DNA of 18,207 bases from Candidatus Hermodarchaeota archaeon (GCA_016840185.1 JAEOSV010000027.1:1-18207); one strand, 5' to 3'; numbered from the stretch's first letter, positions 8,041 through 14,910 are shown. The notes: generated by a model not told the origin, from the sequence alone. Numbers and translations: made by a program.

Positions 8041-8076
8041 ATCATTGATATCAATGAAATTAATGAATTGATTTAT
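8041..8076. repeat. AT-rich palindromic element B (between helicase and 8169 gene)
   Basis: It contains the perfect 16-bp palindrome TCATTGATATCAATGA (8042-8057), followed by AATTAATGAATTGATTTA. It lies 55-90 bp upstream of the helicase start on the minus strand and about 95-125 bp upstream of the plus-strand gene at 8169. It belongs to the same family as the elements at 6001, 9395, 11205 and 14299. Confidence 0.55.
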
Positions 8077-8112
8077 TTTTTTATCCCTAAGGGAAATTCG
8101 AGAAGACCAAGG

Positions 8113-8122
8113 AATATTTAAG
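8113..8122 (+). promoter_or_regulatory. TATA box of the 8169 gene
   Basis: AATATTTAAG is a good archaeal TATA element. It predicts a transcription start near 8143, about 26 nt before the TTG start, so the leader can hold the GGAG ribosome site at 8157-8160. Confidence 0.55.
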
Positions 8123-8168
8123 AGCCGATTCGTAACGTATACAAAATTGTATCCATGGAGATGATGAT

Positions 8169-8681
8169 TTGCCACAAGAAAATGAAATCGAGGAGACGCG
8201 CTCTTGGGCTCGTAGAATGCTCCAAGACCCAATCACACAACTGTTAGCTGAAAACAGCCAGCTCTCTCAAGTTCAGCTTGAAACTCTCGTGCTAGATTAT
8301 CTTCTTGATGGATTTGGCGGAAAACACATTGATTATCGAACAAAGGCATCTCTACGAGATCAAAAAGCAGCAAGGAGGACAAAGAGGGGGGTTAGTAGAG
8401 GTTCCTTCAATCGTTCACTCGCACAAGCTCGTCAAAATGTTTCAAAATCTGTTTTCACCTTAGTGCTATTAGGTTACTTAGGTTTGTTCGATACTCCTTC
8501 TCTGATGCGATACCAGGATCTCGCTGAGGATATTCGAAGTTATGCTCGTGAGTATGATATTGTAGCTACCAACAAAGAGAAACCAACCACAACCCATCTT
8601 CAGGCACTTAAACAGGCTCAGGATCGAATATTACAGCTTATTGAAGCTCTCGCCAAGCCCCTTGCCCTTAAACCTGAATGA
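8169..8681 (+). CDS. Conserved-looking soluble protein, unknown function
   Basis: 170-residue, mainly helical protein that I cannot place in a named family. An N-terminal helical part (LSQVQLETLVLDYLLDG, 32-48) is followed by a strongly basic linker (60-76), then GVSRGSFNRSLAQARQNV (74-91). The latter resembles an HTH-like or nucleic-acid contacting segment, and it leads into VFTLVLLGYLGLFD (95-108), which looks like a buried helix pair. The C-terminal third is a charged helix. The start is TTG at 8169-8171, supported by GGAG 8 nt upstream and the TATA box at 8113; no in-frame ATG or GTG precedes it nearby. It converges on the 8724-9299 gene with a 42-bp gap. The DNA-binding idea is inference from basic composition only. 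Confidence 0.75.
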   Translation: MPQENEIEETRSWARRMLQDPITQLLAENSQLSQVQLETLVLDYLLDGFGGKHIDYRTKASLRDQKAARRTKRGVSRGSFNRSLAQARQNVSKSVFTLVLLGYLGLFDTPSLMRYQDLAEDIRSYAREYDIVATNKEKPTTTHLQALKQAQDRILQLIEALAKPLALKPE

Positions 8682-8723
8682 TCAATTGTCATGAATTCAT
8701 TTTCTAAACTGTTACGATTCAAT

Positions 8724-9299
8724 TCATCTAACTTGATTGATAAGTTGTTTTGCCTTACTCGTTAAGCTTAGTTTTTCTCGGGTTTCAATGAGCAGTTTAT
8801 TGTCTATGAGATATTGAATAGCCCGGGTAATGTAACTCATATCGAATCCTTCATCAAGAAGCGTTGCATGTGTAACGACTCCCTCTCCGTGTTTTTCAAT
8901 TTGCACGAGGATTGAAAAATAACCATAGGTAGCTATTAGATTACTGACCATTGAAACCTCAATCTCGTTTTCTATTGGCCAGAGAGAAGTTGGTAACCAC
9001 CCAATGAATGTGTAAAATTCGACCTCATCAAATGCTCGAAGCAACTGGATAATTGAATCCTCACTACCTGGTTGCACTGCAAAAACACTTCTCCCGAGTT
9101 TAGTATAAGGTAATTTGTCCAACACCCCAGGGTAATGATAAGAACGTGCAACAATTGCTCCGCCCTTTAGTTTCTGCTTTACTTGTTGAGTATAACCATA
9201 CAGCTCTCGAAAGAATCGTGTTTTTCGAGCTTGGCTCTTCCCTTTGTGTTGCTTGAAGTCAAACGAAATCACACAAACCCGTCGTTTATTAATAGCCAT
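8724..9299 (-). CDS. Protein with alpha/beta N-terminal domain and C-terminal winged helix, unknown function
   Basis: 191-residue protein not matched to a family I know. The N-terminal half (1-105) reads as beta (RVCVISFDF), helix (ARKTRFFRELYGYTQQVKQ), beta-hairpin around YHYPGVLDKLPYTKLGRS, beta (VFAVQP), helix (DSIIQLLRAF), beta (VEFYTFIGWL). This order is compatible with a ferredoxin-like fold such as that of Cas2/VapD proteins, but that is structural guesswork. The C-terminal part (about 125-190) looks like a winged helix (GVVTHATLLDEGFDMSYITRAI, then LIDNKLLIE and LSLTSKAKQLI), so a regulator is plausible. The start ATG (9297-9299) has GGTGG upstream. No CRISPR repeats or other cas genes are present, so a Cas2 role is not supported. 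It converges with the 8169 gene. Confidence 0.7.
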   Translation of the reverse strand: MAINKRRVCVISFDFKQHKGKSQARKTRFFRELYGYTQQVKQKLKGGAIVARSYHYPGVLDKLPYTKLGRSVFAVQPGSEDSIIQLLRAFDEVEFYTFIGWLPTSLWPIENEIEVSMVSNLIATYGYFSILVQIEKHGEGVVTHATLLDEGFDMSYITRAIQYLIDNKLLIETREKLSLTSKAKQLINQVR

Positions 9300-9394
9300 G
9301 AGTCTTATCCACCCGAATGTTAATTTACTGTATTCTATGACAAACTCACTCTAAAATTGATTTGAGTGTAATCGAGCCTGGGATTCTCAATGAC

Positions 9395-9430
9395 TTCATT
9401 AAATTTAATGAAAGTATTGATTTTTTTTGA
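9395..9430. repeat. AT-rich palindromic element C
   Basis: The perfect 18-bp palindrome TTCATTAAATTTAATGAA (9395-9412) is followed by AGTATTGA, an 8-T run and GAATTC. It lies about 95-130 bp upstream of the 8724-9299 gene and just past the stop of the RHH-like gene. The remaining gap (9300-9394) also has an imperfect hairpin, CACTCTAAA with TTTGAGTG, near 9347-9368. Confidence 0.6.
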
Positions 9431-9440
9431 ATTCGAGTTA

Positions 9441-9809
9441 TTAGCTGCCACGTTGCAGTTTCTTGAAAACGTCAGGGAAGTCAGATTTCAGTTTCTCTTC
9501 AAGTGCTTCAGCAATAAAACGGGATTTGCCACCAAACCCGCCGTATTGTCCTTGACCTGACTTCGTTGCGGCTAATGCTACGAAATCCAAAGCTGCTTTA
9601 ATCCAAGCAGGTACACTTGCGCTGATTGTTCGGCGTCCTTCGTATTCACTTTCGATTCGTAACCGCTTTAGTCCGGAGTCTCCAACTCTCGTCGACAGCT
9701 CTTCTAACTCGATCTCCCGAGTCTCAGTTGATTCTTTTTTCTCCCGAGTTTTCGGTTTTTTCTCTTTTTCTTTTTCCATTCGTTCCCTGATAAGATCGGT
9801 TGCTGACAT
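9441..9809 (-). CDS. Basic ribbon-helix-helix-like protein, partner of AAA+ ATPase
   Basis: 122-residue protein. Residues 1-55 are highly charged (repeated K/E/R, e.g. MEKEKEKKPKTREKK) and probably disordered or coiled. Residues 57-110 fit a ribbon-helix-helix pattern: a strand (GRRTISASVP), helix 1 (AWIKAALDFVALAATK), a Gly-rich turn (QGQYGGFGGK), and helix 2 (SRFIAEALEEKLKSDF). RHH proteins usually bind operator or centromere DNA as dimers. The start ATG (9807-9809) has GGGTGAG upstream and lies 11 bp after the stop of the AAA+ gene, so the two form one transcription unit. The long Gly insert between the helices is unusual for RHH, so the fold is probable rather than certain. The arrangement resembles partition pairs but the ATPase is not a ParA. 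Confidence 0.75.
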   Translation of the reverse strand: MSATDLIRERMEKEKEKKPKTREKKESTETREIELEELSTRVGDSGLKRLRIESEYEGRRTISASVPAWIKAALDFVALAATKSGQGQYGGFGGKSRFIAEALEEKLKSDFPDVFKKLQRGS

Positions 9810-9820
9810 TCTTACTCACC

Positions 9821-11140
9821 CTAAACAAATGCGGATCCTTTTGTCCAAAGTTCAGTGGCTTGTATCTGGCCTGCTTCAGGGCTATAGATAAGCCCCTGCT
9901 TTTCAAATAAGTCGAAGTCTTCCAATACGCTCTCCCATGATCGTTCCTGGCTCTGGAGCCATGTTTCAATTTCATCCAGAGATCGAGGGACAGCAAGAAA
10001 AGCCAAGAGACTAGTTTGGAAGTTGGTGAATTCAGCTCGCGCCCTGGTTACCTCTTTTTGTACAAACTGTTGAACGTATTCGGAATCAATATGATAGACA
10101 GATAGTACTTGGTCCATTGAATAACCATCATTAACTAGAACTTCGGCACCACGTATTGCATCCTGAAGACATCTCAAAACTAGCTCAAGCATTATTCCAG
10201 GATTTCCGCCAGAATAATTGTAAATGGCTTCTAGAGCCTCTCCTGTAAAAGGATTCAGTAATTCCTTTATCTCCTTTGATTTCAAATCAAGGCTATCTTC
10301 AGGTTCTTTGCTGATTTGATCCATGGCCCCTTTGAGATAGGCTAGACGCCAAAGCATTACCTTCATTGCACTAATCTTCTTCATTCTCCGCATGTCATAT
10401 ATCTCAACAAACCTTCGTCGGATTGCAGATTTGCTTCCATGCCCCAGCGACTCCCCAACTGAAGAAAGGAGTTCAATGGTTTTTACTGCACTCTCTCCAA
10501 CACGCGTTATTACAGCCAAAGCCAATACTAGGTAACGCCGTCCATCCCTTGTTTTGTCATTCACCATACGGAGAAGTGTGTCAACAATTCGAACTCGGTT
10601 ATCGGGTCTCTGTCGTTCCAATTGTCGAAATTCGTCAATTAATAAGACATAGGAGGTTCCGTTTTCTTCGGCGTCGGTTCTAAGGGCTAATAACAAACGA
10701 GATAATCGTTTCGCAATTGAACCGCTTCTTACGACTCTTACGCCTACTTTTTCGATTAGAAATTCACGAACTGTTTTCTCTCCTAGACTGGCGTGGACAA
10801 GATCGTCAATCAAAGCATCTGCGGAACTAACTCCTTCGAGACGGATTGCACGAACGTTAGGAAGGCGATTCAATGATTGCTGAATCATCTCCAAGAATGT
10901 AGTTTTCCCAGCACCCAAAGGACCTGAAACAACTACGCTTGCAGTTTGATTCCGAAGGTAATTGACAGCCCGTTTAATGGCAAGAGCTTCTTCTTCCGGA
11001 ACGACATATAAATCGGCTGAATCGATTCCAAAGAGTTCAATGCGTTCGGTTTTGAATCCCCATTTTGCTAGCATTTCCTTGTCAAACTTTTGTGTTCGCT
11101 CAACTAATCGATCAAGTTCACTCAGACCCAACACATCCAA
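9821..11140 (-). CDS. AAA+ ATPase (Orc/TniB/ExeA-like), unknown role
   Basis: 439-residue AAA+ protein. Walker A is GPLGAGKTT (73-81) and Walker B is YVLLIDEF (164-171), followed by RQLERQRPDNRVRIVDTLLRM and YLVLALAVI as a sensor-1 strand. A lid region contains YSGGNPGIMLELVLRCLQDA (sensor-2-like GGNPG). The C-terminal 90 residues (LLAFLAVPRSLDEIETWLQ... LIYS) look like a winged helix. This order (AAA+, lid, wHTH) is that of Orc1/Cdc6 and STAND-like ATPases, but the Orc signature N-terminus and LDEID are missing. The start is TTG 11138-11140, or GTG two codons later; AGGTG lies just upstream. It is followed by the RHH-like gene. A perfect palindrome (11144-11158) sits at the start, a likely operator. 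A helicase, transposition or DNA-segregation role cannot be separated from sequence alone. Confidence 0.8.
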   Translation of the reverse strand: MDVLGLSELDRLVERTQKFDKEMLAKWGFKTERIELFGIDSADLYVVPEEEALAIKRAVNYLRNQTASVVVSGPLGAGKTTFLEMIQQSLNRLPNVRAIRLEGVSSADALIDDLVHASLGEKTVREFLIEKVGVRVVRSGSIAKRLSRLLLALRTDAEENGTSYVLLIDEFRQLERQRPDNRVRIVDTLLRMVNDKTRDGRRYLVLALAVITRVGESAVKTIELLSSVGESLGHGSKSAIRRRFVEIYDMRRMKKISAMKVMLWRLAYLKGAMDQISKEPEDSLDLKSKEIKELLNPFTGEALEAIYNYSGGNPGIMLELVLRCLQDAIRGAEVLVNDGYSMDQVLSVYHIDSEYVQQFVQKEVTRARAEFTNFQTSLLAFLAVPRSLDEIETWLQSQERSWESVLEDFDLFEKQGLIYSPEAGQIQATELWTKGSAFV

Positions 11141-11143
11141 GAC

Positions 11144-11158
11144 ACCTTCTCAGAAGGT
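11144..11158. promoter_or_regulatory. 15-bp palindrome at the AAA+/RHH operon start
   Basis: ACCTTCT-C-AGAAGGT has 7-bp perfect arms around one base and sits 4 bp upstream of the TTG start of the AAA+ gene. Symmetry and place fit an operator bound by a dimer, for which the RHH-like protein of the same operon is the natural candidate. As RNA it could also form a small hairpin at the ribosome site. Confidence 0.5.
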
Positions 11159-11204
11159 CATCCAAGGTTAAATAATTATTGATTGTATTGGAGATAAAAA
11201 ACTA

Positions 11205-11240
11205 AATCAATATAATGAAATTATTGAATTTAATGAATTG
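11205..11240. repeat. AT-rich palindromic element D (upstream of AAA+ gene)
   Basis: It contains TTATTGAATTTAATGAA (11221-11237), which matches the reverse complement of element E (TTATTGAATTCAATGAA) at 16 of 17 positions. It lies 65-100 bp upstream of the AAA+ start and directly beyond the stop of the HTH-CBS gene. Minus-strand TATA-like sequences (TTATATTG) overlap it. Confidence 0.6.
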
Positions 11241-11250
11241 AGCTTCGAAA

Positions 11251-11844
11251 TCAGATCTTTGTAAAGGCAATGATATCGATTTTTGTGATAATCCCTACTG
11301 GTCTCTCTTCATCATACACCAATATTGCTTCGACTCCCGAGGCGATTTCTGAGAGCGCTGAATCCACACTTTCTTTAATATCGATAGTTGGAAATGGAAG
11401 TTCCATAATCTCTCTGACTGAAAGCCCGAATACCTTTTGCGACCCCATTGTCATTAGTTGCTTGATTATGGCTCCTTCACTGATAGATCCTATTGTATTG
11501 TTTCCTTTGAGTACAGGAAGTTGTGAAATTCCATGACGTCGCATTAGGATAACAGCACGTCTTACCTTGTCTTCAGGGCTAACCCAAATTAGGGGATTTA
11601 GCTTCGATGAATGCCCTTTCCACTTCAATAGATCCCCTATGGTGGAATGTACCTCTTTTTGTTCCTCAATGACATTGAGAATACGTTTGAGTGTACCTAC
11701 ACTGGGGTTCACTTGGCCTTTTTCAATGCGTGCAACTAGAGATTGACTAATTCCAACACGGTCTGCTAATTCAGCTTGAGTAAGCCCAACCTTCTTTCGT
11801 AGATTTTGTAATTCTTTTGGTGTGGGTACACGGAATTCAGTCAA
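11251..11844 (-). CDS. Transcriptional regulator with XRE-type HTH and CBS-domain pair
   Basis: 197-residue protein with a clear Cro/C1-type helix-turn-helix at residues 8-62 (LRKKVGLTQAELADRVGISQ, then SLVARIEKGQVNPSVGTLKRIL) and two CBS domains (about 78-197), the second ending in VGIITKIDII. This is a widespread archaeal regulator type. CBS pairs usually sense adenosine nucleotides or S-adenosylmethionine, so DNA binding may follow energy or methyl status. The start is TTG at 11842-11844. A TATA sequence (11864-11870) about 23 nt upstream would give a nearly leaderless transcript. It is divergent from hypF, and two TACCAT repeats 13 bp apart (11856, 11869) sit in the shared promoter, a possible operator. 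Its target genes are unknown. Confidence 0.92.
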   Translation of the reverse strand: MTEFRVPTPKELQNLRKKVGLTQAELADRVGISQSLVARIEKGQVNPSVGTLKRILNVIEEQKEVHSTIGDLLKWKGHSSKLNPLIWVSPEDKVRRAVILMRRHGISQLPVLKGNNTIGSISEGAIIKQLMTMGSQKVFGLSVREIMELPFPTIDIKESVDSALSEIASGVEAILVYDEERPVGIITKIDIIAFTKI

Positions 11845-11852
11845 CGATGATC

Positions 11853-11880
11853 ACGTACCATTACTATATACCATACGTAA
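11853..11880. promoter_or_regulatory. Shared divergent promoter for HTH-CBS gene and hypF
   Basis: CTATATA (11864-11870) can be read as a TATA box on both strands: transcription toward hypF would begin near 11892 and toward the regulator near 11843. Two direct TACCAT repeats (11856-11861 and 11869-11874) overlap it, and ACGTA/TACGT flank it symmetrically. It is a candidate binding site for the HTH-CBS protein. Confidence 0.45.
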
Positions 11881-11935
11881 TTACTCCAAAAGAATTAATA
11901 CTCTGCTGGATTCGGAGATGAAAGGAGATGACACC

Positions 11936-14260
11936 GTGACTGAAATGCAGCAAGCTGAAATTCGAGTTGTCGGTGTCGTTCAAGGAATTGGTTTCCGCCC
12001 ATTTATCTATGCCCAGGCAACAAAACGCGGATTGAATGGATTTGTTTTAAACACAGGAAATTCCGCTGTTCAGATAATAGTAGAAGGGGCTAAACCGAAT
12101 ATCATTGAATTCATTGAATCCATTGAAATAGATAAACCGTACCTCGCTGTTATTGACAGCATCCAAACAGTCTGGCGACAGGCGACTGGCAAATTCCGTG
12201 ATTTTCAGATTCGTATATCAAAGAACGAACAAAAAGCGGGTGGATCTGTCATTCCCGCTGATATCTCAGTGTGTTCCGACTGTATCAAAGACATGAACAA
12301 TGCTGATTCTCGACATTACCAGTACCCGATGACCTGTTGTGCGATCTGCGGTCCTCGCTATACAACGGTAACAGACACACCATACGACCGGGAACGTACC
12401 ACCATGACGGACTTCCCCCTTTGCAACGATTGTGATTTGGAATTCAACGATCCCATTAATCGTCGATACAATGCCCAAACTATTTGTTGCCCAAATTGTG
12501 GACCTCAATTTCAGCTCTTACATTCAGATGGTTCCGTGGTTGATGTCAGTGACCCCTTTGTTGAATCCGTAAACTTACTGAATGAAGGAGCAATCGTAGC
12601 CATTAAAGGGTTAGGGGGGATTCATCTTGCTGTTCGGGCCACCCTTGATTCACAGATTCAACGGTTACGTAGTTTACGAAAAAAACCACACAAACCTCTG
12701 GCTATTATGTCCAGAGATCTTGATATGGTACGACACTATTCAGAAGTCGATGAAACAGCTGAACAATTGTTACTCTCATGGCGACGCCCAATCGTAGTTT
12801 TAAATCAATTAGATCCGTTCCCCTTGGCTCCCTCTCTTGCTCCTGGACTTGATACGATTGGAGTGATGCTTCCTTACTCAGGAATCTATCTTCAATTATT
12901 TGAGGGGCTCCAAGATTCTGCCCTCGTTATGACTAGCGCTAATCCATCTGGATTACCTACCGTTATCCATGCTTCAACATTTCAAGAACAATTCATGGAA
13001 ATGGCAGACTACTTCCTTACTCATAATCGAACAATACACCAGCGATGTGATGATTCCGTAGTCATTCCGATATTCAATCAAGAATTAATCATTCGTCGTT
13101 CACGAGGATATTCTCCGGAACCTATTGACACAGCTGATGGAGGACCCTCAATTCTTTCTCTCGGAGCTTTAGAGAAAAACACTGGTGCAATTTACCACAA
13201 GAGACGGATTTACCTTACACAGCATATTGGCGATGTTGATACCCTTGAGTCGTTGCGTTATCTCCAAGAAAGTCTAGCCCACCTACAACGATTACTACGT
13301 GTATCTACTTTTGATGCCGTCGCATGTGATTTACACCCCGATTTTTTAACCACTAGTTATGGCACCAAATTATCAAAGGATCATCAAATTCCCCTCATTC
13401 AAGTACAACATCATCATGCTCACCTAGCTGCACTTCTCGCTGATTTCAAACTTCCACTTAACGAAGAGATCGTCGCGATTTGTTGTGACGGAGCAGGATA
13501 CGGTCCTGATAATTCCATTTGGGGTGGAGAAATTCTAACAGGAAATGCACGCCAATACACAAGGTCAGCATTTCTAGAACCACATCCCATGCCTGGAGGA
13601 GATCAGGCCGCGAAATACCCTTTCCGAATGTTACTAGGTATACTCTCAAAGAAGTACTCGCAGACGGAATTGTATAACCTCTTTGAAAAAGAATCAGAGA
13701 CAGCATTACCTGGTGGATCAAGGGAGCTCAATATCGCTATTGCTCAAATCAATCAACACATTAACACACCAATGACTTCTAGCACAGGTAGGGTCTTAGA
13801 TTCTCTTGCAGCTTTACTACAGGTTTCCTATCAGCGAACCTATGAAGGGGAGCCTGCGATTCGTTTGGAGGCATTTGCTAATTCAGGTACCCGTCAATCA
13901 AAAATCCAGCTCCAACTCCCGATTGAACACAGAGGAAAAACCATGGTGATAAACACTGGTGAATTGGTGGACCAAGTATTGCAACACCGAGAAAGATTCC
14001 GAGGAGCTGATTTGGCAATGGCTGCTCATTGTAGCCTGGGCCAAGCTCTTGCTGAAACTGCTATTGGCGCGGCTAACTCACAAGGGATTAAGAAGATTGG
14101 CTTTTCGGGTGGTGTTGCCTACAACAAGATCTTGACCCGAACTATTCGTTCAGAAATCGAGAATGAAGGATATGAATTTCTCATGCACCGAAACATCCCG
14201 CCTGGTGATGCTGGGACCTCAGCAGGTCAATCCCTGGTTGCAAGAGCTAGGATTCAATAG
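11936..14260 (+). CDS. hypF: Carbamoyltransferase HypF ([NiFe]-hydrogenase maturation)
   Basis: 774-residue enzyme that makes carbamoyl-adenylate from carbamoyl phosphate and ATP and transfers the carbamoyl group to HypE, giving the CN ligands of [NiFe]-hydrogenases; cytoplasmic. Domains in order: acylphosphatase (VQGIGFRPF, 15-23), two zinc-finger halves (C113/C116 with C134-C138; C163/C166 with C184-C188), a YrdC-like ATP domain (KPLAIM at 253-258) and a Kae1/TobZ-like C-terminal domain with VQHHHAH (490-496) and GFSGGVAYN. All expected motifs are intact and length is normal. I chose GTG 11936-11938: GGAG lies 8 nt upstream and the promoter at 11865 would start the RNA near 11892. An ATG at 11822 in frame would be outside that RNA and overlaps the divergent gene. 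No other hyp or hydrogenase gene is in the window. Confidence 0.95.
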   Translation: MTEMQQAEIRVVGVVQGIGFRPFIYAQATKRGLNGFVLNTGNSAVQIIVEGAKPNIIEFIESIEIDKPYLAVIDSIQTVWRQATGKFRDFQIRISKNEQKAGGSVIPADISVCSDCIKDMNNADSRHYQYPMTCCAICGPRYTTVTDTPYDRERTTMTDFPLCNDCDLEFNDPINRRYNAQTICCPNCGPQFQLLHSDGSVVDVSDPFVESVNLLNEGAIVAIKGLGGIHLAVRATLDSQIQRLRSLRKKPHKPLAIMSRDLDMVRHYSEVDETAEQLLLSWRRPIVVLNQLDPFPLAPSLAPGLDTIGVMLPYSGIYLQLFEGLQDSALVMTSANPSGLPTVIHASTFQEQFMEMADYFLTHNRTIHQRCDDSVVIPIFNQELIIRRSRGYSPEPIDTADGGPSILSLGALEKNTGAIYHKRRIYLTQHIGDVDTLESLRYLQESLAHLQRLLRVSTFDAVACDLHPDFLTTSYGTKLSKDHQIPLIQVQHHHAHLAALLADFKLPLNEEIVAICCDGAGYGPDNSIWGGEILTGNARQYTRSAFLEPHPMPGGDQAAKYPFRMLLGILSKKYSQTELYNLFEKESETALPGGSRELNIAIAQINQHINTPMTSSTGRVLDSLAALLQVSYQRTYEGEPAIRLEAFANSGTRQSKIQLQLPIEHRGKTMVINTGELVDQVLQHRERFRGADLAMAAHCSLGQALAETAIGAANSQGIKKIGFSGGVAYNKILTRTIRSEIENEGYEFLMHRNIPPGDAGTSAGQSLVARARIQ

Positions 14261-14298
14261 AATCTTCATTGACGAAACGGATTTTGTATTAGTGAAAT

Positions 14299-14329
14299 TT
14301 TATTTCATTTATTTCATTGAATTCAATAA
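14299..14329. repeat. AT-rich palindromic element E (hypF / wHTH gap)
   Basis: It contains TTTCATTGAATTCAATAA (14312-14329) with the palindrome ATTGAATTCAAT. Its reverse complement matches element D at 16 of 17 positions. It follows the hypF stop and lies 70-100 bp upstream of the small winged-helix gene, directly before a TTCCAGTGGAA box. The T-rich stretch could also help end hypF transcription. Confidence 0.6.
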
Positions 14330-14343
14330 GTTCCAGTGGAAAT
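14330..14343 (+). promoter_or_regulatory. Partial origin recognition box (mini-ORB), box 1
   Basis: GTTCCAGTGGAAAT carries the palindromic core of the archaeal origin recognition box, as seen in boxes 2-4 here, but the G-string that should follow is absent (CATCCAC instead). It may be a mini-ORB or a regulatory site for the downstream winged-helix gene, whose TATA box starts 11 bp further. Confidence 0.65.
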
Positions 14344-14353
14344 CATCCACAAC

Positions 14354-14363
14354 TAATATAAAT
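14354..14363 (+). promoter_or_regulatory. TATA box of the 14399 winged-helix gene
   Basis: TAATATAAAT lies about 40 nt upstream of the ATG and predicts a transcription start near 14385, giving a short leader without a clear ribosome site. The partial ORB immediately upstream would overlap the TFB or upstream region. Confidence 0.55.
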
Positions 14364-14398
14364 AACCGATATTTATCTAGACGCAGAGTTGTAGTATT

Positions 14399-14695
14399 AT
14401 GGCTGCTACCCGAACATCTCAACAAGCCGCTCATGGTTCCCAGAAGTCCAAATCGCGCCAACGTCCCTCTCAAATGCCCCCACCAGAAGAGGCTGATGTT
14501 AAAACCAATATCACTGATCTTTTACGCGATGAAGGTGCGCTAACCAGGGGAGACATTACAATAAGAACAGGAATCCCCCGGACAACTGTTTATGATACCC
14601 TTATGAACCTCTTGATCGCAGGAGTTGTTGAGAAGTATGTGGAGCGAAATGGTCGGCGTGGCCGCCCGTCTGTTTACTATCAGCTTGTAGCTTAG
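14399..14695 (+). CDS. Small winged-helix DNA-binding protein inside the origin region
   Basis: 98-residue protein. Residues 1-33 are polar, rich in Gln, Ser, Pro and basic residues (e.g. SQKSKSRQRPSQMPPP), likely a flexible tail. Residues 34-98 form a winged helix: VKTNITDLLRDEG, then LTRGDITIRTGIPRTTVYDT (helix-turn-helix), LMNLLIAGVVEKYV, and a wing (ERNGRRGRPSVYYQLVA). No ligand domain is visible. The start ATG (14399-14401) fits the TATA box at 14354. Origin boxes lie on both sides: box 1 at 14330 in its promoter and box 2 at 14707, 11 bp after its stop. A role in origin control or chromatin is suggested only by position. General transcription regulation is equally possible. Confidence 0.82.
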   Translation: MAATRTSQQAAHGSQKSKSRQRPSQMPPPEEADVKTNITDLLRDEGALTRGDITIRTGIPRTTVYDTLMNLLIAGVVEKYVERNGRRGRPSVYYQLVA

Positions 14696-14706
14696 TAATT
14701 AGATAA

Positions 14707-14728
14707 GCCCCTTTATTTCCACTGGAAC
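14707..14728 (-). promoter_or_regulatory. Origin recognition box, box 2 (minus orientation)
   Basis: Read on the minus strand this is GTTCCAGTGGAAAT followed by AAAGGGGC, i.e. the palindromic core plus G-string of a full archaeal ORB. It points away from the AT-rich stretch to its right and is divergent to box 3. Confidence 0.85.
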
Positions 14729-14910
14729 TTCTTATTTATTGATTATTTTGTTACCCTTTCAGATTAGTGTAAAATGCGCAAAACAAGTGTCTAGAATACT
14801 AACAGATGCTGTGGAGAGACTGTAAACTATTTATAGAAGAAGAGATAAAAACAACAGGGGAAGATTCTTCGAATAATAATAAACAACAACCAACTTTTCT
14901 AAATCTTCGA
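14729..14910. other. AT-rich stretch between two divergent ORBs, candidate DNA unwinding element
   Basis: 182 bp with no credible gene, rich in A and T with T-rich (TTATTTATTGATTATTTTG near 14731) and A-rich runs (ATAATAATAAACAACAAC near 14871). It is framed by full ORBs in opposite orientation, with their G-strings facing outward, the layout expected of an origin core. The first part could also terminate transcription of the wHTH gene. The remainder up to 15064 (AT-rich, including a 7-A run near 14980) holds nothing else I recognise. Confidence 0.55.

Noticed and set aside
8017..8232. Minus-strand open frame of 71 codons crossing the helicase/8169 gap
   Set aside because: It overlaps the TATA box and start of the better supported 8169 gene, and element B lies in it; the peptide shows no recognisable pattern.
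8724..9299. Cas2 or CRISPR adaptation gene
   Set aside because: Only a loose alpha/beta resemblance; no repeats, no other cas genes, and it has a winged-helix C-terminus.
9415..9430. T8 run as a terminator of the RHH-like gene
   Set aside because: The run is T-rich on the plus strand, while the gene is on the minus strand, so its RNA would carry A8 there.
11822..11935. Earlier in-frame ATG for hypF
   Set aside because: It lies inside the divergent regulator gene and before the predicted transcription start; the extra residues do not match HypF.
12099..12128. ATTGAATTCATTGAA stretch in hypF as a sixth copy of the AT-rich repeat
   Set aside because: It encodes the NIIEFIESIEI part of the acylphosphatase domain, so Ile/Glu/Phe codons explain it; kept out of the repeat family.
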